From Duncaniella dubosii (GTDB lineage Bacteria; Bacteroidota; Bacteroidia; Bacteroidales; Muribaculaceae), in NCBI RefSeq assembly GCF_004803915.1, contig NZ_CP039396.1:1054001-1118000 (forward strand): a stretch of 64,000 nt of DNA, in the 5' to 3' direction. The notes below the pieces were generated by a model. That model had not been told where the DNA came from and did no database searches. It saw only the letters and a list, made by a program, of their open reading frames with translations. A program made the translations under genes and the position numbers. Position 1 is the first letter of the stretch. Every line of letters starts with the position of its first letter. This document shows positions 63,767-64,000 of this stretch, piece after piece.

Positions 63767-64000
63767 TTAGTTCAGACCTATTACGGTAAAGATTTCGGGG
63801 CTGAAAGTAAACTTGATAAGGTCGATGAAGAAGTTGGGGAAGAAGCCGATGCAGGCGACGCTCACGATGAGCGAGGCTGTAGCGACGCGTTCCCACCACT
63901 TGGCATCGGTGAGTGTCATGTGGTGCTGGTCATAGACAGGGCCGTAGAGAAGCTTGCCGACAACACGGAGAATGTAGACGGCGGTTGTCACGATAGAGCT
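63767..64000 (-). CDS. nuoM: NADH-quinone oxidoreductase subunit M, C-terminal end only
   Basis: The frame is open from the window edge to a stop at 63767, giving 77 residues. The sequence VYILRVVGKLLYGP followed by two membrane-type stretches (ATASLIVSVACIGFFPNFF) matches the NuoM C-terminus. The gene order nuoM-nuoN, with the end only 16 bases before nuoN, supports this. Confidence 0.82.
   Translation of the reverse strand, partial: SSIVTTAVYILRVVGKLLYGPVYDQHHMTLTDAKWWERVATASLIVSVACIGFFPNFFIDLIKFTFSPEIFTVIGLN

Overview
The window looks like chromosome from a Bacteroidales bacterium, most likely a gut Muribaculaceae (S24-7) member. The clues are a SusC/SusD pair, the Bacteroidetes promoter box TAnnTTTG in front of about 24 transcription units, lipoproteins with a Cys lipobox, several Bacteroidetes-only families (DUF4831, DUF4834, DUF4836, DUF4923, DUF4493-like), a reverse rubrerythrin with a PerR-type regulator, a C-terminal sorting-type tail and moderately high GC. 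The genus is inference.

Layout. 1-2423: a phage-type operon on the minus strand (178-aa protein, portal) and a partial unknown gene. 2442-6766: bioB, a ThiF/MoeB-type enzyme, a MetE-like protein and a DegT-type aminotransferase. 6730-8635: psd-pssA-DUF4834, making phosphatidylethanolamine. 8636-9424: a gap with hairpins. 9425-12819: a lipoprotein, an ABC ATPase and a permease. 13234-14238: a broken PDDEXK nuclease gene. 14348-19792: pseudokinase, GNAT, two glycosyltransferases and a flippase, a small surface-glycan operon. 19895-25438: RecD-like helicase, macrodomain protein, secreted protein, tRNA-Ala, rlmN and a small XRE regulator. 26256-29998: pckA, a small membrane protein, mdh and a thioredoxin lipoprotein. 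30193-34236: polA, a MIP18/SufT-like gene and lpxH. 34410-35660: a candidate sRNA, perR and rubrerythrin. 36018-42478: M28 peptidase, OmpA lipoprotein, EamA transporter and a tricorn-like protease. 42600-47017: a second phage-type operon (tail-like protein, large terminase). 47244-49916: DUF4831 and nnr. 50215-55067: susD and susC. 55299-61248: HAD phosphatase, phosphoribosyltransferase, glycosyltransferase, ORF6N fragment, DUF4923 and a DUF4493-like lipoprotein. 61281-64000: murI, nuoN and the 3' end of nuoM.

Most notable. Two phage-type operons, one with a large terminase that keeps its ATPase and nuclease residues and one with a portal, lie about 41 kb apart on the same strand. Between them are housekeeping genes and no integrase, capsid or lysis gene. 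Both promoters carry the same 13-base element, exactly 32 bases upstream of the -7 box. This fits a dispersed, co-regulated, domesticated phage packaging system (gene-transfer-agent-like), or the scattered remains of a prophage. I know of no described system of this kind in Bacteroidales, but could not search for one.

A caution on quality: eight single-base frameshifts interrupt seven otherwise well-conserved genes. Most lie in short homopolymers, three of them a C5 read as C4, so many are probably sequencing errors. The G8 tract at the susC start could instead be real phase variation. The in-frame stop in the PDDEXK nuclease gene is not of this kind.
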